From: Bryobacteraceae bacterium
GTDB lineage: Bacteria > Acidobacteriota > Terriglobia > Bryobacterales > Bryobacteraceae
NCBI GenBank assembly: GCA_026002855.1
Contig: BPGD01000001.1
Span: forward strand, 1,701,972 to 1,765,971
Direction: 5' to 3'
Length of the DNA stretch: 64,000 nt
Shown piece by piece: positions 16,682 to 25,063 of this stretch. The position numbers were made by a program, and so were the translations under genes. Numbering within the stretch: the stretch's first letter is position 1; each line of letters starts with the position of its first letter. The notes beneath the pieces were generated by a model, which had not been told where the DNA came from, made no database searches, and saw only the letters and a list, made by a program, of their open reading frames with translations.

Positions 16682-17496
16682 TCGCGGAACCGGGCCTCCC
16701 GCATCGCTTCGAACACTTCGTTCTGCACTTCGGCGAAGGCCGGCACGTCGTACTTCGTCAATTGAAACACCCAGAAGCCGCCCGTCTGGCGCACGGGATC
16801 GGAGACCTGGCCGGGCTTCAGCGAAAAGATGGCCGTGCGAATTTCGGGCGGCAAGCTCGTATCGGCGGGTTTCAGCGGGCGGTAGTCGCCGCCCTTGGCT
16901 TTCGTTTCTTCGTCGTCGGAGTACTGGCGGGCCAGTTCGCTGAAGTCGGCCCCCGCACGGGCCTTGCCGACGATGTCGCGGGCCAGTTTCTCGGCCTCGG
17001 CGCTGGTGCGCGGACGCTTCGCCTTCGCATCCTTCGCCGCCGGCGGATTGTCATTGAAACTGAGGTAGATCACCTTGACCTGGGCCCGGGCGAACTGGTC
17101 CTTGTGCGCTTCAAAATACTTCCGCTGCTCGTCAGGAGTGATCTGGATCCGGTTGGCCGCCCGTTCGATTTCTGCCTGGGCGAGGTACGTGTTTCGCTGA
17201 TACTCGAGGCGCGTCTTGTGCGGCTCCTCGTTGGCTACGCCCGCCTCCTCGGCCATCTTCGCCAGCCGGGACACGAGCGCGTACTGAAGGAGGAAATTGC
17301 GCTTGTCGAGGAAAAAGTTCTGGCTGACGGGTGGCGGCAGCCGGCGGATCATCTCCTCGAGTTCTTTCCGGCGCCAGGGCTTGCCTTCCATGACCACGAC
17401 CACGGGATCGTCCTCAGGAGCGGGAGGCTGGGCCCAGGTCGACAGCAACAGACAGGCCGCCACGGCGGCCTGAGGAACGCGGAATTGCCAATGCAT
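16600..17496 (-). CDS. Parvulin-type peptidyl-prolyl isomerase (SurA/PrsA-like)
   Basis: 298 residues with a signal peptide (AAVAACLLLSTWAQ). A helical chaperone-like N-terminal region is followed by a rotamase domain at about 136-255: VKVIYLSF, ADFSELARQYSDDEETKAKGGDY, IRTAIFSLKPGQVSDPVRQTGGFWVFQL. This order is typical of SurA/PpiD/PrsA proteins that assist folding of exported proteins. It has one rotamase domain rather than the two of E. coli SurA. It stands upstream of the HEXXH gene (82-nt overlap) and divergent from the epimerase gene. Confidence 0.85.
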   Translation of the reverse strand: MHWQFRVPQAAVAACLLLSTWAQPPAPEDDPVVVVMEGKPWRRKELEEMIRRLPPPVSQNFFLDKRNFLLQYALVSRLAKMAEEAGVANEEPHKTRLEYQRNTYLAQAEIERAANRIQITPDEQRKYFEAHKDQFARAQVKVIYLSFNDNPPAAKDAKAKRPRTSAEAEKLARDIVGKARAGADFSELARQYSDDEETKAKGGDYRPLKPADTSLPPEIRTAIFSLKPGQVSDPVRQTGGFWVFQLTKYDVPAFAEVQNEVFEAMREARFREWIEGVQKTLQVEFRDESYLRGGSPKN

Positions 17497-17580
17497 CGTC
17501 TATCCTTAAGGTAGCATGGAGCTTACAGCCTGCCAGCCGTGCCCGGCCGACGGCAGACGGCGGCCGCTGGAAATTCGCCG

Positions 17581-18243
17581 ATGAATCTACAGCCTCTTGA
17601 CGGACCTCTCTGGCTGGACGTCTCGCTCTGGTCGGCCGACCTGGCCAACCTTGAAAGCGAGATCCGGCGGCTGGAGCCCTTTGCCGACAGCTTTCACCTC
17701 GACGCCGCCGACGGCCACTACGTGCGCACGCTGCTTTTTTTTCCCGACCTGGTGGCCCGCCTTCGCGAAATCACGTGGAAGCCGCTTCACGTGCATCTGT
17801 TTGCCACGCGCCCCATGGACCTGTTGCCGCCATTTCTCGATGCCGGCGCGGACTGGGTGACTCTGCCGCTCGAAACGGGAAAGCGCGTCTGGCAGGCGAT
17901 CGAGCTCGCGCAGGCGCGGGGCGCGCGCGCCGGCGTCTCGCTGGAGCTGGAGACCCCGGTGGAGATGATCCGCGGCTTCCGCACGCGCGTCCAGCACATC
18001 GTGCTGATGGGCACGGCACCCGGCGTGAAGGGCCGCGGGCTTGACGAGCGCGCCTGCGACCGGATGGCTGAGGCGGCGGCGCTGGCGGAAGGAGCCCCCT
18101 TGCGGCTGCTGGCCGATGGGGGCATCCGCGAAGACACCGTTCCGCTGCTGCGCGCCTCCGGCGCGGGCGGCATCGTTGCGGGCTCGCTGATCACGAAAGC
18201 GGAGGACCCGGCGGCGGTCCACACCTGGCTCAAGAGTCTGTGA
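17581..18243 (+). CDS. Ribulose-phosphate 3-epimerase family protein
   Basis: 220-residue TIM barrel. Family signatures are visible though divergent: SLWSAD (usual SILSAD), SFHLDAADGHYV (usual HVDVMDGHFVPN), VHLF, and DGGIREDTVPLLRASGAGGIVAGS. The expected metal-binding His and Asp residues are present, so it is probably active. The loop MGTAPGVKGRG replaces the usual VNPGFGGQ, and FVPN is missing, which suggests another phosphorylated sugar as substrate. ATG 17581 is preferred to the GTG at 17539. Its 3' end overlaps the convergent gene by 14 nt. Confidence 0.75.
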   Translation: MNLQPLDGPLWLDVSLWSADLANLESEIRRLEPFADSFHLDAADGHYVRTLLFFPDLVARLREITWKPLHVHLFATRPMDLLPPFLDAGADWVTLPLETGKRVWQAIELAQARGARAGVSLELETPVEMIRGFRTRVQHIVLMGTAPGVKGRGLDERACDRMAEAAALAEGAPLRLLADGGIREDTVPLLRASGAGGIVAGSLITKAEDPAAVHTWLKSL

Positions 18244-18787
18244 GCCCGTTCGCGTCCTCCTTCCGGCAGAAGCAGGACTCCCACCGTCCCGGCGCCACCT
18301 CGCCCGTCCAGGCGGCAAAGCCGGACTGCCGCATCATCAGCACCAGCGGCGACGGGCAGAAGGAGCTCGAGAGCAGGACCATCTCTCCCGGCTGGAGTGC
18401 GGCCGCGTACTGCTTCACCGCGCCCGCCGGATGCATGCCGGCAGCGAGCATGGCGTCGGCGTCCACGCGGAAGCGGGGTTCAAACCGCCGGGCCCATGCG
18501 GGCCGCGGAGTGGGCGGCAGCGGCGCATGGCCGCCGGGGCCGCAGCCGGCGTCCTGAGGCTGTTCCTGGCCGGCCCAGGCGCGGATGACGGCGACGAATT
18601 CGGCCGCAGGCAGCCCGGCCAGCCGCGCTGCCTGTTCGAGCGTGGTGCCTTCCAGCAGGCTCTGCCTCAACGTCTCATTGCGCACCCGGGCCAGAGCCGG
18701 CACGGCGGCCAGCAGGCGGCCCTCAAGCTCGGGGTGTGCGGCCAGCAGCGCCGCGATGCGGGTATCAGGTTGAATCGGATGTGTCAT
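18230..18787 (-). CDS. DUF1858/DUF2249-like two-domain protein
   Basis: 185 residues. The N-terminal 70 residues (IQPDTRIAALLAAHPELEGRLLAAVPAL) look like a DUF1858-type helical domain. A Pro/Gly linker follows. The C-terminal part (RFRVDADAMLAAGMHPAGAVKQYAAALQPGEMVLLSSSFCPSPLVLMMRQSGF) resembles the TusA-like DUF2249 fold. These domains often accompany hemerythrin-type proteins in nitric-oxide or low-oxygen responses. Here the ATG overlaps the stop of exactly such a gene (ATGA), so the pair is translationally coupled. Domain names are by-eye assignments. Confidence 0.65.
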   Translation of the reverse strand: MTHPIQPDTRIAALLAAHPELEGRLLAAVPALARVRNETLRQSLLEGTTLEQAARLAGLPAAEFVAVIRAWAGQEQPQDAGCGPGGHAPLPPTPRPAWARRFEPRFRVDADAMLAAGMHPAGAVKQYAAALQPGEMVLLSSSFCPSPLVLMMRQSGFAAWTGEVAPGRWESCFCRKEDANGLTDS

Positions 18788-20040
18788 GACTGGACTCCTG
18801 CCGGGGCGGGTTCGTCGTATTCGAGCAGCCGCCGCTCGCCTTCGAGCGTGCGGATCCGGGTGATGTCCTGCGTCACTTCGAGCGTGCCGAGATAGCGGCC
18901 CGCCCCATTCCGGACGGCGAAATAGCGGATGTGGACGAAACGGCCGTGGAACTGAATCCAGAACTCGGCCACGCTTTGCCTGCCGGAGCGGAAGTCGTCA
19001 AGAATCCGGTTGACCACGTCCACGCTGCGCGGCGGGTGGCAGTGCTGAACCTTGCGGCCCAGAATCGCCTTCGAGCGGGCGAAGATGCGGTCCGGCCCTT
19101 CGCTGAAGAAGGCGACGCGGTCATCGGCGTCCACAAAGGTAAGATCCACGGGCAGAGTGCGAAAGATGGCGAGGAGCTGCTCGAGCGACAGCGAGCCCGT
19201 GGGCAGCGCCACTGCCTGGCTGCCTTCCAGCCGCAACCCCTCGCGGACGACGCTTTCCGGCGGGCGGTAGCCTTCCTGCGGGGTGACGAGACACCAGCCG
19301 TAGCGGGGCGAGTCCGCCCAGATCTGGCCCCAGTCGTCTTCGGTAAAGACATCCAGGCAAAGCGGCAGCAGGATGTTCTCTTCCTTCGAGATCATCTCCT
19401 CGACGGCCGCCGCGACGCTGCGGCCCACGGTCTCGGCGGCCAGTTTCCATTCATCCGGCCCCGCCTCGCGCACGGAAAGCGCCTGTTGGAGGCTCTTCAG
19501 CATTGCGCGAACCTCGTCGTCCTTGCCCCACATCACCTTCGACGGTCCGGTGATGCCGTGCGCCTCGAGCCGCGAAAAGAACAGGTGTTCCTTGCGCTGA
19601 TAGTGTTTTTCGACGTCCATCAGTTCATTGGCGCACTGGCGCCATTCGAGCAGCAGGGGCGGCAGCGCCGCCGGGTCCTCCAGTGCGACGATCGAGTCCA
19701 TCGCGCGGCGCATGCGCGCCAATGTCTCCCGCAGCGCCTGATTTTCGCGCCGCATCGTGTCCGCCGGATGGCCAGGCGGAACGGTGCGCGCCGGCAACTG
19801 CACCAGCACCTCGCGGGTGAGCTGCGAGTGCAGGTCGCACATCGACATGATTTCTTCGGCCGGCATGCCCTCGGCCATCAGCTCCTGCTCCATGGCGACG
19901 ATTTCCGAATGGTCGGTCTCGCGCACGATGGTGCGGAGCTGTTCCCGCACGGCGTCCGGCGGGGCGCCCTGATGAAGCTGGCGGATGATCTGCTTGAGCT
20001 CCCGGACGCGCCGGGCGCGGTTGTCAATGAGTTCGCTCAC
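18784..20040 (-). CDS. DUF438 / hemerythrin-HHE / PAS-domain protein
   Basis: 418 residues from GTG 20040; the open frame upstream is a shadow of the next gene. Residues 1-75 look like DUF438 (RVRELKQIIRQLHQGAPPDAVREQL). A four-helix hemerythrin-like segment follows, with HPADTMRRENQAL, VEKHYQRKEHLFF and EEMISKEENILLPL, which supply His/Glu residues suited to a di-iron site. The C-terminal third is PAS-like (PVDLTFVDADDRVAFFSEGPDRIFARS ... GRKVQHCHPP). This architecture is associated with sensing or scavenging O2 or NO. It has no output domain and is coupled to the DUF1858/DUF2249 gene. Confidence 0.8.
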   Translation of the reverse strand: MSELIDNRARRVRELKQIIRQLHQGAPPDAVREQLRTIVRETDHSEIVAMEQELMAEGMPAEEIMSMCDLHSQLTREVLVQLPARTVPPGHPADTMRRENQALRETLARMRRAMDSIVALEDPAALPPLLLEWRQCANELMDVEKHYQRKEHLFFSRLEAHGITGPSKVMWGKDDEVRAMLKSLQQALSVREAGPDEWKLAAETVGRSVAAAVEEMISKEENILLPLCLDVFTEDDWGQIWADSPRYGWCLVTPQEGYRPPESVVREGLRLEGSQAVALPTGSLSLEQLLAIFRTLPVDLTFVDADDRVAFFSEGPDRIFARSKAILGRKVQHCHPPRSVDVVNRILDDFRSGRQSVAEFWIQFHGRFVHIRYFAVRNGAGRYLGTLEVTQDITRIRTLEGERRLLEYDEPAPAGVQS

Positions 20041-20052
20041 GGGTTCCTGTTC

Positions 20053-20067
20053 CTCTGGCCCCCAGAG
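20053..20067 (-). promoter_or_regulatory. Leader hairpin before the hemerythrin gene
   Basis: 6-bp stem CTCTGG / CCAGAG with a 3-nt loop, 12 nt before the GTG start and next to the Shine-Dalgarno-like AGGAACAGGA. A separate 12-bp element TGACTTGAGTCA (20093-20104), with perfect 5-bp arms, lies further upstream. Either could regulate the gene; neither matches a known site exactly. Confidence 0.3.
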
Positions 20068-20116
20068 TAGAGGACCCGCGGCTCCGTTTCGATGACTTGA
20101 GTCACAGAGTCCGCAT

Positions 20117-22360
20117 TCAGCGCAGCACGGTCTTGGCCAGGCCCGGATTGCTGGCGGCGTCGAAGACGCGGACCACGACGGCGCGCTCGCCGCCCGCAAG
20201 CGGCAGCCGGATGGAGAAGGACTCCTCGCGGCTGTCCCAGATCCCATCGGCAGGGTCAAGCACTGTCCAGGAGCCGGCGTTTACCGAATATTCGGCGCGG
20301 CGCAGCGGCGAGGCCTCGTCGGCGGCGCGCGCCTCAATCACCCACTCGCCGCCTTCCCGCCGCGGCGGCGAAAGCGTCACCCGGGGCGGCGTCTGGTCAA
20401 TGAGCACCGGCTGGCTGACGAGATCTGATTCGCGCGCCGTCTGGGGGCTGTTGGCGAGCCGGTCCGAGGCGACCACCCGGAAGAGATACCGTCCGTCGGC
20501 GAACACTTCGCCGTCCTGCTGCAACGTGTTCTCCCGGAAATCCGCCTTCAGCAGCTTCCACTCCCGCTCGTCCTCGCCGCGGTAATACACGCTGTAAATC
20601 AGCGGGTCGCCGTCGGGGTCGTCGGCCTGCCAGGAGATGTAGATCTGCTGCGTGCCCGTGCGGCTCACCGTCTGCGTGGGCGTGCCGCTGCTGGTGGACT
20701 GGCCCGCGTCGCCCGTGTCCGTGACCGTGATGCTGTAGGAGACCGAAGAAGAGGATGACTGGGCCGCCGTGGCCGGCTTCGTCTGGGCGGCGGCCCACTG
20801 CGGCGTCACCTGGATGCTGCGGACCACCGGGCGGCCGTTTTGCGGCTGGTAACTGATGGCCACCGAGTCCACAATCGGCGTGCCGCCCTGGCCCGGCTTC
20901 ATCTCCACGCGCCACTGGATGAAGCGGGCATTGGGGCTGGTGATGCGGTTGTGGGCGAGGTCGGTGACCGGCTCGGACCAGTCGCTCCAGGTCGCATCCG
21001 GCCGTGCCGAGTTGCCGCTGCGGGTGCGGAAGACAAGCTGTCCCGGCCGGGCTTCCGCCCGCCACTCGATGCGCCCCCAACGGGCGGCGTTGCCGGCATC
21101 ATGAACCGGTGACTCGTAGATGCCCGTCTCCGCCTCAGCGCCATTCAGCCGGTACAGCTTGCCCTGGTTGCTGGTGGCGGCGATGAGGCTTTCGCCGGAC
21201 TCGGCCAGCCGTGTCGTCTCGCCCTCGCGCGTCTCCACCAGCAGCGCCGCCTTCAGGTCCGGCGAGAGGCGGTAGATGCGTCCGTAGAGGTCGGTGGAGA
21301 AGTACAGATCGGCGCCGCGCACCGCCAGGTCGTAGACGTTTTCTTCCTTGCTCGACCAGAGGGTCTCCACCAATTGATCCGGATGGATCCGATACAACGC
21401 GGATTTTTCGGCGCTCAGGTCCACCGTGGGCGATGGCGGCGGCGTTTCCGCCGCCGCAGGAGCCGGGGGCTTGGGCGCCTCGGCCTTCGGCTGGATCTCG
21501 ATGCCCCGCTGCGCCGCGGCGTCGGCGTCGGCCGAGACGGTGATCGTCGTCGTCACCGTCGCCGCCTGCTGCTGGGTAGCGGCCGTCGAGGCCGCCTGCG
21601 CCTGCCGGCGCGCGTACGCTCCGCCCATGGCGGCGACATAGATGGAACCATCCGGCGCGGTGACGATGGAGCGGATCTCGGGCAGGCTGGAGTCATACAG
21701 AACGAAGGCCTTGCCCCTGCTCTCCACGCGATAGAGGACCCCGTTGGGATCCGTGCCGGCCAGCAGGCGCCCTTTCGGGTCGAGTGCCAGCGTGGTGACG
21801 TGAGTCTGGCCGGTTTCGTACCACACCTCGCCCTGGCCGGGCCCGGTCACACGCCAGATCTTACCCTCCTGTCCCGTGCCCGCATAGAGCGTCCCGTCCG
21901 GCGCCGCGCACAGCGCCCAGATGTATTTCTGCTTCGGATCGAAATACTCGGCCGCCTGCCCGTTCTCGATGCGCCAGATCTTGCCGTCCGGGGACGATGC
22001 GGCGTAGAGCACGCCTTTCGCGTCAAGCGCGAGAGCGAAAACCTCCGGCTGCGGCGCGGACCAGAGGAGGGCCGGTTTTTCGCCCGCCTTCCAGCGGTAG
22101 ACGCGCCCGCGGTGCCCGGTGGAGAAGTACACGGCGCCGTCCCGTGCCACAACGACGCTCCACACGCCCGCCTCGCCGGTTTCGGCCACCGTTTCCAGCC
22201 TCGGCGCCAGCGTCAGGCGGCCGTCGCGGGTCAGTGACACGCCCACAAAGCGGCCCTTCAGGAAGTCGTTGTACGTGTTGCTCTCCCACGTGCCCGTGCT
22301 GCCCGCGAAACCGAGCTGGCAGGCGAGCCAAAGAGCCACCATGCGGCCACAGCGGTTCAT
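20117..22360 (-). CDS. Secreted beta-propeller / Fn3-type protein
   Basis: 747 residues with a short N-terminal signal (MVALWLACQLGFAGS). Residues 50-240 contain repeated propeller blades of the form DGAVYFSTGHRGRVYRW, KGVLYAASSPDGKIWRI, DGTLYAGTGQEGKIWRV. A low-complexity Ala/Pro/Thr linker follows, then more blades (ADLYFSTDLYGRIYRLS). The C-terminal 250 residues include Fn3-like strands (ISWQADDPDGDPLIYSVYYRGEDE). No catalytic site was recognised. The ATG overlaps the stop of the S55-peptidase gene (ATGA), so the two are made together and may interact outside the inner membrane. Confidence 0.75.
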   Translation of the reverse strand: MNRCGRMVALWLACQLGFAGSTGTWESNTYNDFLKGRFVGVSLTRDGRLTLAPRLETVAETGEAGVWSVVVARDGAVYFSTGHRGRVYRWKAGEKPALLWSAPQPEVFALALDAKGVLYAASSPDGKIWRIENGQAAEYFDPKQKYIWALCAAPDGTLYAGTGQEGKIWRVTGPGQGEVWYETGQTHVTTLALDPKGRLLAGTDPNGVLYRVESRGKAFVLYDSSLPEIRSIVTAPDGSIYVAAMGGAYARRQAQAASTAATQQQAATVTTTITVSADADAAAQRGIEIQPKAEAPKPPAPAAAETPPPSPTVDLSAEKSALYRIHPDQLVETLWSSKEENVYDLAVRGADLYFSTDLYGRIYRLSPDLKAALLVETREGETTRLAESGESLIAATSNQGKLYRLNGAEAETGIYESPVHDAGNAARWGRIEWRAEARPGQLVFRTRSGNSARPDATWSDWSEPVTDLAHNRITSPNARFIQWRVEMKPGQGGTPIVDSVAISYQPQNGRPVVRSIQVTPQWAAAQTKPATAAQSSSSSVSYSITVTDTGDAGQSTSSGTPTQTVSRTGTQQIYISWQADDPDGDPLIYSVYYRGEDEREWKLLKADFRENTLQQDGEVFADGRYLFRVVASDRLANSPQTARESDLVSQPVLIDQTPPRVTLSPPRREGGEWVIEARAADEASPLRRAEYSVNAGSWTVLDPADGIWDSREESFSIRLPLAGGERAVVVRVFDAASNPGLAKTVLR

Positions 22361-24096
22361 TCTTTTACTTCCACCTGGATGGTTTTTGAGCCGGTGAACA
22401 GATACGGCGCCGGATCCATGCGCAGCGAGGCGATGAGGGAGTTGGCCTGCTGCGAGGCGCTCTGCAACAGCGCGCCGGCCATGGAGGGAGGCAGCAGGGG
22501 AAGGTTTTCACCCTGCACTTGAAGAGTCGGCGTGGCCCGCCACACACGCACATAGGCGCGGTCGCCCGGATGCAGCCGTGTCAGGAAGGCGCGCAGTTGC
22601 TCGGCCGAACGTGGCGGCGTGAGAAGGAACTGGCGGAAGTCGGCGAGGTTCGCCGTCGCCCCGTCCGTGACGGTGAAATACAGCGGCCCGGCAGGCGCAC
22701 CCACCGGCACCTGGTAGCGCACCGAGCGTGTCAGCTCGACCCCGCTCTCGCCCAGAAACAGCGCCGTGATCTCCACTGCCTCGCCAGGACGCACGGTGCG
22801 GCGCGAGCTCCACACGCCGTCGAGCTGGAGCTGGCGCTTGTCATTGCTGACTTCCAGCTCGATGTCCAGCGCCGCCAGTTTCAGCGTGTCGAATCCGCTT
22901 TGCAGCACCGCGGCCACCGGCGCGGCCACGGCGGCGGCCACGAGGGCCGGCGTGCCCAGCTCGGCCGCATAGACATTCGAGAGCGGCAGCGGATCGCCGC
23001 TCGCCAGACGCATCTGGCCGCGGAGAAACACGGTGGAAAGTCCGGCGGTGCGCTCGGTCGCCTCCAGCGCTGAAAAAACGGCCATCTGGAGCAGGATGGG
23101 CGTCAGCAGCCGGTCGTTCACCATTTCCATGTGGTAGGACCAGCGGCGTGAGGCGGGCGGCGCGCCGCTGACGCGGATCGTCAGCGGAAGCATGCGCGGC
23201 CGGCGGCCGAGCTCGCCGGAAACAGCCACCGAACTGTCCAGCGTCATCGCGCCCAGCCACTCCCGGGGATTGGAGATCTTGAACGAAGTGTTCAGGCTCG
23301 GCAGCAGCGTCAGGACTTCGGCGCGCGCAAACGGCATCTCCGTCTCCCCGGCTCCGAGAAACCGGTGGCCGAAGGCGTAGACGCGCCGGCCGTCCACATA
23401 CGTCACCGTGCCGTCGGCGCCGACGTTCATGTCGCCGGTCATCAGCTGCACGCTGATCATCTCGCCCGGCTGCGGCGGCGCGGGCGGCCCCGCCGGCTGG
23501 CGCATGGAGCCGCCGCCAACGCCCTGCACCGGCTCCAGCCCGGCCGCGCGAAGCGCCGGCGCAAACTGTTCCACCGCAGACCGCATGAAACCGCTCAACC
23601 ACAGCGGCGTGGCGATCTCGGCCAGCCGCGCCGGGCCAAGCTGAATCTCCTCGCGCCGCGGCAGCGCCGAGGCAATCTCAAACGGGTTCTTCCATTCCCG
23701 CTCCGCGCGCACGGGCGGCGCCGCGCGCAGCATCTCCTCGATCGGCCGGATCCCCGCCACCGGCGCCTTGGCGAAAGGAAACGAATACGCCACCGCGCCG
23801 ATCAGCCGGCCGTTGGAATAAACCGGACTCCCGCTCATCCCCTGCAACACGCCCGTCTCTTCGAGCGGGCCGCCGCTCAGCCGCGCCAGGATGATGGACT
23901 GATTCGGAGCGGCGTTTTCCAGCACGCCGAGAATTTCACAGCGGAACTCTTCGATGCGCGTGCCCTGAAAAACCGTCCTGCCCATGCAGGGAATGCCGGC
24001 GCGGACTTCCTTGAGCGGCAGAATGCCGCCCGCCTGGGCGCAGACCGCCCCGCGCGTCAGAAGCAGGATGAGAAACGCCCCCGCAAGCCGCGGCAC
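22357..24096 (-). CDS. SpoIVB-type S55 serine peptidase-like secreted protein
   Basis: 579 residues from GTG 24096, which gives a clean signal peptide (LAGAFLILLLTRGAVCAQA); TTG 24138 is an alternative. The segment LEETGVLQGMSGSPVYSNGRLIGAVAYSF carries the GMSGSP nucleophile motif of peptidase family S55. LPLKEVRAGIPCMGRTVFQG before it fits the same domain. The remaining 400 residues are beta-rich and unassigned. S55 enzymes are best known from Bacillus sporulation signalling, but this family also occurs in non-sporulating Acidobacteriota. It is coupled to the downstream propeller gene. Confidence 0.78.
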   Translation of the reverse strand: MPRLAGAFLILLLTRGAVCAQAGGILPLKEVRAGIPCMGRTVFQGTRIEEFRCEILGVLENAAPNQSIILARLSGGPLEETGVLQGMSGSPVYSNGRLIGAVAYSFPFAKAPVAGIRPIEEMLRAAPPVRAEREWKNPFEIASALPRREEIQLGPARLAEIATPLWLSGFMRSAVEQFAPALRAAGLEPVQGVGGGSMRQPAGPPAPPQPGEMISVQLMTGDMNVGADGTVTYVDGRRVYAFGHRFLGAGETEMPFARAEVLTLLPSLNTSFKISNPREWLGAMTLDSSVAVSGELGRRPRMLPLTIRVSGAPPASRRWSYHMEMVNDRLLTPILLQMAVFSALEATERTAGLSTVFLRGQMRLASGDPLPLSNVYAAELGTPALVAAAVAAPVAAVLQSGFDTLKLAALDIELEVSNDKRQLQLDGVWSSRRTVRPGEAVEITALFLGESGVELTRSVRYQVPVGAPAGPLYFTVTDGATANLADFRQFLLTPPRSAEQLRAFLTRLHPGDRAYVRVWRATPTLQVQGENLPLLPPSMAGALLQSASQQANSLIASLRMDPAPYLFTGSKTIQVEVKE

Positions 24097-24162
24097 GATT
24101 TTATTGTAGACGCGCCTACCCGGGAAAATCGCGGGCAAGGGCCGCGGCGATGGTACTTTTGC

Positions 24163-24178
24163 GCCCGATTTTCCGGGC
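24163..24178. terminator. Small hairpin below the 94-aa gene
   Basis: 5-bp stem GCCCG / CGGGC with a 6-nt loop, followed on the + strand by CTTTTC. Orientation and function are uncertain. Confidence 0.22.
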
Positions 24179-24198
24179 CTTTTCGATCACCGCCCGCC

Positions 24199-24483
24199 TC
24201 AGTCCAGGAAGCCCCGCCAGGTGTTGCCCTTCTGATCGCGCAGAATCACTCCGTAGCCGTCGGAAACGCCCGTAATGAAGTCGCCGTTGGAGGAGCGGAA
24301 GCGGTAGCGGATCGTGTCATCGGGCTGGCGCTCTGCCACGCCGCGCCACTCGTTGCCGAACTCATCCCGCAGATGAATGTATTCGCCATCGGCCGGGCCG
24401 GCGACAATGCGATTGGTGTTGTCGCGGAAGTGCAGGAACCCGCCGTGGATCCCCGATGTCTGGCGCTTCCTCCGGAAAATCAT
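24199..24483 (-). CDS. 94-aa protein made of two 33-residue repeats
   Basis: 94 residues from ATG 24483; ATG 24501 is a possible earlier start. Residues 19-51 and 62-94 align without gaps at 13 of 33 positions. Both have the pattern FR..., DG at +14, LRD, GN, WRG, ending [14 protein letters not shown] and [14 protein letters not shown]. This indicates an internal duplication and a small beta-rich domain. No signal peptide; the N-terminus is basic ([10 protein letters not shown]). GATAAT lies 16 nt before the ATG, a possible -10. Function unknown. Confidence 0.7.
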   Translation of the reverse strand: MIFRRKRQTSGIHGGFLHFRDNTNRIVAGPADGEYIHLRDEFGNEWRGVAERQPDDTIRYRFRSSNGDFITGVSDGYGVILRDQKGNTWRGFLD

Positions 24484-24601
24484 GGCCCTCTCTGCTTGCA
24501 TTATCGGCAAGCCGGAACCATCGCACCATCGGGCAAATCCCCTACAACGGCGCGTCGGCGGTGCACTCCGTGCAGCCGCTCGGCTACCTTGGGAAAGAGC
24601 C

Positions 24602-25063
24602 ATGCGCGCGGTCATTCAGCGTGTATCGAGCGCCAGTGTCACCGTGGATGGGCGCGTCACGGGCGCCATCGGCCCGGGGCTGCTGGTGCTGCTCGGCGTG
24701 GGGCGCACCGATACCGAGCAGGACGCCGAGACCCTGGCGGAGAAGATCATCGCCCTGCGCGTCTTTCAGGACGAGGCGGGCAAGATGAACCTGAGCCTCC
24801 GCGACACCGGCGGCAGCCTCCTGGTGGTGTCGCAGTTCACCCTCTACGGCGACACGCGGAAAGGCCGCCGTCCCAGCTTCGACATGGCGGCGCCGCCGGA
24901 GCAGGCGCGGCGCCTCTATGAGCACTTCGTCGAAGCCGCACGCCGGCAGGGCGTGCATGTGGAAACGGGCGTCTTCCAGGCGATGATGTCGGTGAGCCTG
25001 GTCAACGAGGGGCCGGTGACGTTTCTGTTGGAGACTCGAGATCCCATCCGAAGCGGCGGATGA
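24602..25063 (+). CDS. dtd: D-aminoacyl-tRNA deacylase
   Basis: 153-residue DTD, which hydrolyses D-amino acids (and glycine mischarged on tRNA-Ala) from tRNA. The start [17 protein letters not shown] is canonical. The active-site motif [17 protein letters not shown] and the GPVT motif ([11 protein letters not shown]) with the Gly-cis-Pro dipeptide are intact. The length is typical. The last 62 nt overlap the 3' end of the convergent cbiO gene. Confidence 0.95.
   Translation: MRAVIQRVSSASVTVDGRVTGAIGPGLLVLLGVGRTDTEQDAETLAEKIIALRVFQDEAGKMNLSLRDTGGSLLVVSQFTLYGDTRKGRRPSFDMAAPPEQARRLYEHFVEAARRQGVHVETGVFQAMMSVSLVNEGPVTFLLETRDPIRSGG

Noticed and set aside
20093-20104. FNR/DNR box before the hemerythrin gene
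   Set aside because: TGACTTGAGTCA has 5-bp arms but does not fit TTGAT-N4-ATCAA; kept only as an unassigned palindrome.
20041-20259. N-terminal extension of the hemerythrin/PAS protein (in-frame start at 20259)
   Set aside because: Overlaps the neighbouring propeller gene and encodes low-complexity residues; GTG 20040 begins at the conserved part.
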